From: Phyllobacteriaceae bacterium
Lineage (GTDB): Bacteria; Pseudomonadota; Alphaproteobacteria; Rhizobiales; Ancalomicrobiaceae
DNA: 7,169 bases
NCBI GenBank assembly: GCA_012517025.1
Contig: JAAYVT010000392.1
Coordinates: 1-7,169 of the forward strand
Direction of reading: 5' to 3'
The notes under the pieces are model-generated. The model was given only the letters and a program-made list of their open reading frames with translations, made no database searches and was not told the origin of the DNA. Below are positions 6,177 to 7,169 of this stretch, one piece after another (within the stretch, counting starts at the first letter, position 1; each line of letters starts with the position of its first letter). Made by a program: the position numbers and the translations under genes.

Positions 6177-6177
6177 G

Positions 6178-6453
6178 TCACTCCGCTGCGGCCGCCGTAT
6201 TCGTCGGCAGGACGGAGATGTAGGTACGGCCGTTGGCTTTGGCTCGGAATTGTACGCGGCCTTCGATGGTCGCGAAGATGGTGTGATCCGTGCCCATGCC
6301 TACGCCCGTGCCCGGATGCCACTTGGTGCCGCGCTGACGCGCGATGATGTTGCCCGGGACCACCGCCTGATCGCCGAACTTCTTGACGCCGAGGCGCTTG
6401 GACTCGGAATCGCGCCCGTTGCGCGAAGAACCGCCGGCCTTTTTGTGAGCCAT
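6178..6453 (-). CDS. rpmA: 50S ribosomal protein L27
   Basis: L27 lies at the peptidyl-transferase side of the large subunit, its N-terminal tail reaching toward the P-site tRNA. The 91-aa product has the expected start MAHKKAGGSSRNGRDSESKR, the family signature region GNIIARQRGTKWHPGTGVG at 34-52 and a conserved FATIEGRVQFR core (60-70). The N-terminus starts directly at MAHKKAGG, so there is no Firmicutes-type cleaved leader. The alanine-rich end TNTAAAAE is a variable tail. AAGGAG lies 7 nt before the ATG. It follows rplU by 100 bp, and the two are almost certainly co-transcribed from the promoter at 7132-7160. Confidence 0.98.
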   Translation of the reverse strand: MAHKKAGGSSRNGRDSESKRLGVKKFGDQAVVPGNIIARQRGTKWHPGTGVGMGTDHTIFATIEGRVQFRAKANGRTYISVLPTNTAAAAE

Positions 6454-6526
6454 GGGTGTGCTCCTTACGTTTTCTCTGTCGTCCCGCGCCGGCCGATCCG
6501 CCGGGGAACGAGGAACCTTGCGAACC

Positions 6527-6545
6527 TCCGGCCCCTACGGCCGGA
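6527..6545 (-). repeat. Hairpin in the rplU-rpmA intergenic region
   Basis: TCCGGCC (6527-6533) and GGCCGGA (6539-6545) form an exact 7-bp stem with a 5-nt loop, 8 nt past the rplU stop. No T-run follows. It may tune the relative yield of the two ribosomal protein messages. The rest of the 100-bp spacer shows only the rpmA Shine-Dalgarno site. Confidence 0.45.
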
Positions 6546-6553
6546 AGACGGGA

Positions 6554-6862
6554 TCAGGCGTTGATCGCGGTGATCTTCACCTTGGTCTGCTCCTGACGGT
6601 GACCTTCCTTGCGGCGCCAGCTCTTGCGGCGGCGCTTCTTGAAGATGATCACCTTCTTGGCCCGGCCCTGCTCGACCACGGTGCCGGAAACGCTGGCACC
6701 GGCGACCGTCGGCGCGCCGACCACGGTGGTCTCGCCACCGACCAGGAGAACCTCGTCGAACGTGACCGCATCACCCGCCTCGCCGGCGACCTTCTCGATG
6801 ACGATCACGTCGTCGGCGGCGACCTTGTACTGCTTGCCGCCCGTCTTGATGACCGCGAACAT
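6554..6862 (-). CDS. rplU: 50S ribosomal protein L21
   Basis: L21 is an early-assembling large-subunit protein that binds 23S rRNA and contacts L20 in known structures. The 102-aa frame opens with the family N-terminus MFAVIKTGGKQYKV and carries the basic signature KKRRRKSWRRKEGHRQEQTK (75-94) ending VKITAINA, so it is full length for the family. The ATG at 6862 follows AAGGTGAG, with AAGG 10 nt upstream. It is first in the rplU-rpmA unit and is preceded by a leader of about 260 nt with several predicted hairpins. This is much longer than a ribosome-binding site needs and suggests control at the RNA level. Confidence 0.98.
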   Translation of the reverse strand: MFAVIKTGGKQYKVAADDVIVIEKVAGEAGDAVTFDEVLLVGGETTVVGAPTVAGASVSGTVVEQGRAKKVIIFKKRRRKSWRRKEGHRQEQTKVKITAINA

Positions 6863-7125
6863 GTGTTTCTCACCTTCTGTCTCGTCACGCGCCCTTCGGC
6901 GCCGTGCCGTCCCCGACGATCGAAATCGCCGGTTCCGACGCCCACCCGGTTCGGGGCGGATCCCGCCGCCGGCCGAAACCGGAAGCGGCGCGTCGTCGCA
7001 CGGACTTGGAAACGAACCGAACCGGCGCGTCTCCGGTGCCCTCTCTCGAGGGGATCGGACACGAACGCCGGGGTCGTCTGAGCCTCGGGCAGCGCTGAGG
7101 CCGGTCTCCCGGCCCTTCGCGAATG
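6863..7125 (-). promoter_or_regulatory. Long structured 5' leader of rplU-rpmA
   Basis: The 307 bases right of rplU hold no convincing gene. Between the inferred transcription start (near 7125) and the ATG the minus strand can fold into several local hairpins. They are GGCCGG-GAGA-CCGGCC (7099-7114), CCCTC-GAGA-GAGGG (7039-7052), a 5-bp ACCGG/CCGGT stem (7021-7037), a 14-bp interrupted stem (6946-6982), CGAT/ATCG with a TTCG loop (6917-6928) and GCGCC-GAAG-GGCGC (6889-6902), the last ending 13 nt before AAGG. The repeats are read directly. Function, for instance autoregulation by L21 or L27, is inferred. I do not recognise a known RNA family here. Confidence 0.5.
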
Positions 7126-7131
7126 CCGATT

Positions 7132-7160
7132 TCCATAAGGAAGCCGCCGTCTCCTGTCAA
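7132..7160 (-). promoter_or_regulatory. Sigma70-type promoter of rplU-rpmA
   Basis: A perfect TTGACA (7155-7160) and TATGGA (7132-7137) are separated by exactly 17 nt, which fits the alphaproteobacterial housekeeping consensus (strong TTGAC, looser -10). Transcription would begin near 7124-7126. It is the best promoter-like sequence in the window and points at the ribosomal protein operon. Confidence 0.65.
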
Positions 7161-7169
7161 CGCGCGAAC

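Noticed and set aside
6885..7160. 91-aa minus-strand frame in the rplU leader, possible leader peptide
   Set aside because: Its start overlaps the -35 element and its internal ATG overlaps the -10, so neither would be on the transcript. Composition is Arg/Gly/Pro-rich with no family resemblance.
6863..7169. tRNA or other known structured RNA gene
   Set aside because: GGTTCG-like strings occur, but no complete T-loop, anticodon stem or acceptor pairing could be assembled on either strand.

Overview
The window is a GC-rich, gene-dense stretch of bacterial chromosome that looks alphaproteobacterial, most likely Hyphomicrobiales (Rhizobiales). The argument rests on the minus-strand gene order rplU, rpmA, GNAT acetyltransferase, obgE, proB, proA, nadD, which I know from that order, and on a nearby 'divergent polysaccharide deacetylase' (DUF610/YibQ) gene. 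I cannot name a genus. No mobile element, CRISPR array, rRNA or tRNA is visible, and the eight genes leave little unassigned DNA.

Layout from right to left, following minus-strand transcription. A good sigma70-type promoter (TTGACA, 17 bases, TATGGA) at 7132-7160 precedes a structured leader of about 260 nt. Ribosomal proteins L21 (rplU) and L27 (rpmA) follow, and after them a rho-independent terminator at 6042-6083. Next come a RimJ/RimL-like GNAT acetyltransferase and the ribosome-assembly GTPase ObgE. A 118-bp gap with a hairpin and a weak candidate promoter leads to proB-proA-nadD, whose reading frames overlap by 1 to 4 bases and are probably translationally coupled. From the left edge a 5'-truncated DUF610 gene runs on the plus strand and converges on nadD. 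Only 13 bp separate the two stop codons, and one perfect hairpin contains both of them.

Functionally the block combines ribosome components and assembly (L21, L27, Obg, perhaps the acetyltransferase), the first two steps of proline synthesis (ProB, ProA), NAD synthesis (NadD) and an envelope-associated protein (DUF610).

The coding content is ordinary core genome and I found no new multi-gene system. The items most worth a second look are untranslated or positional: the rplU leader with several stacked hairpins, two of them GAGA tetraloops; the GC-rich inverted repeats at nearly every gene end; and the nadD/deacetylase junction, where rsfS and rlmH would be expected and are missing, as if the downstream block had been inverted.
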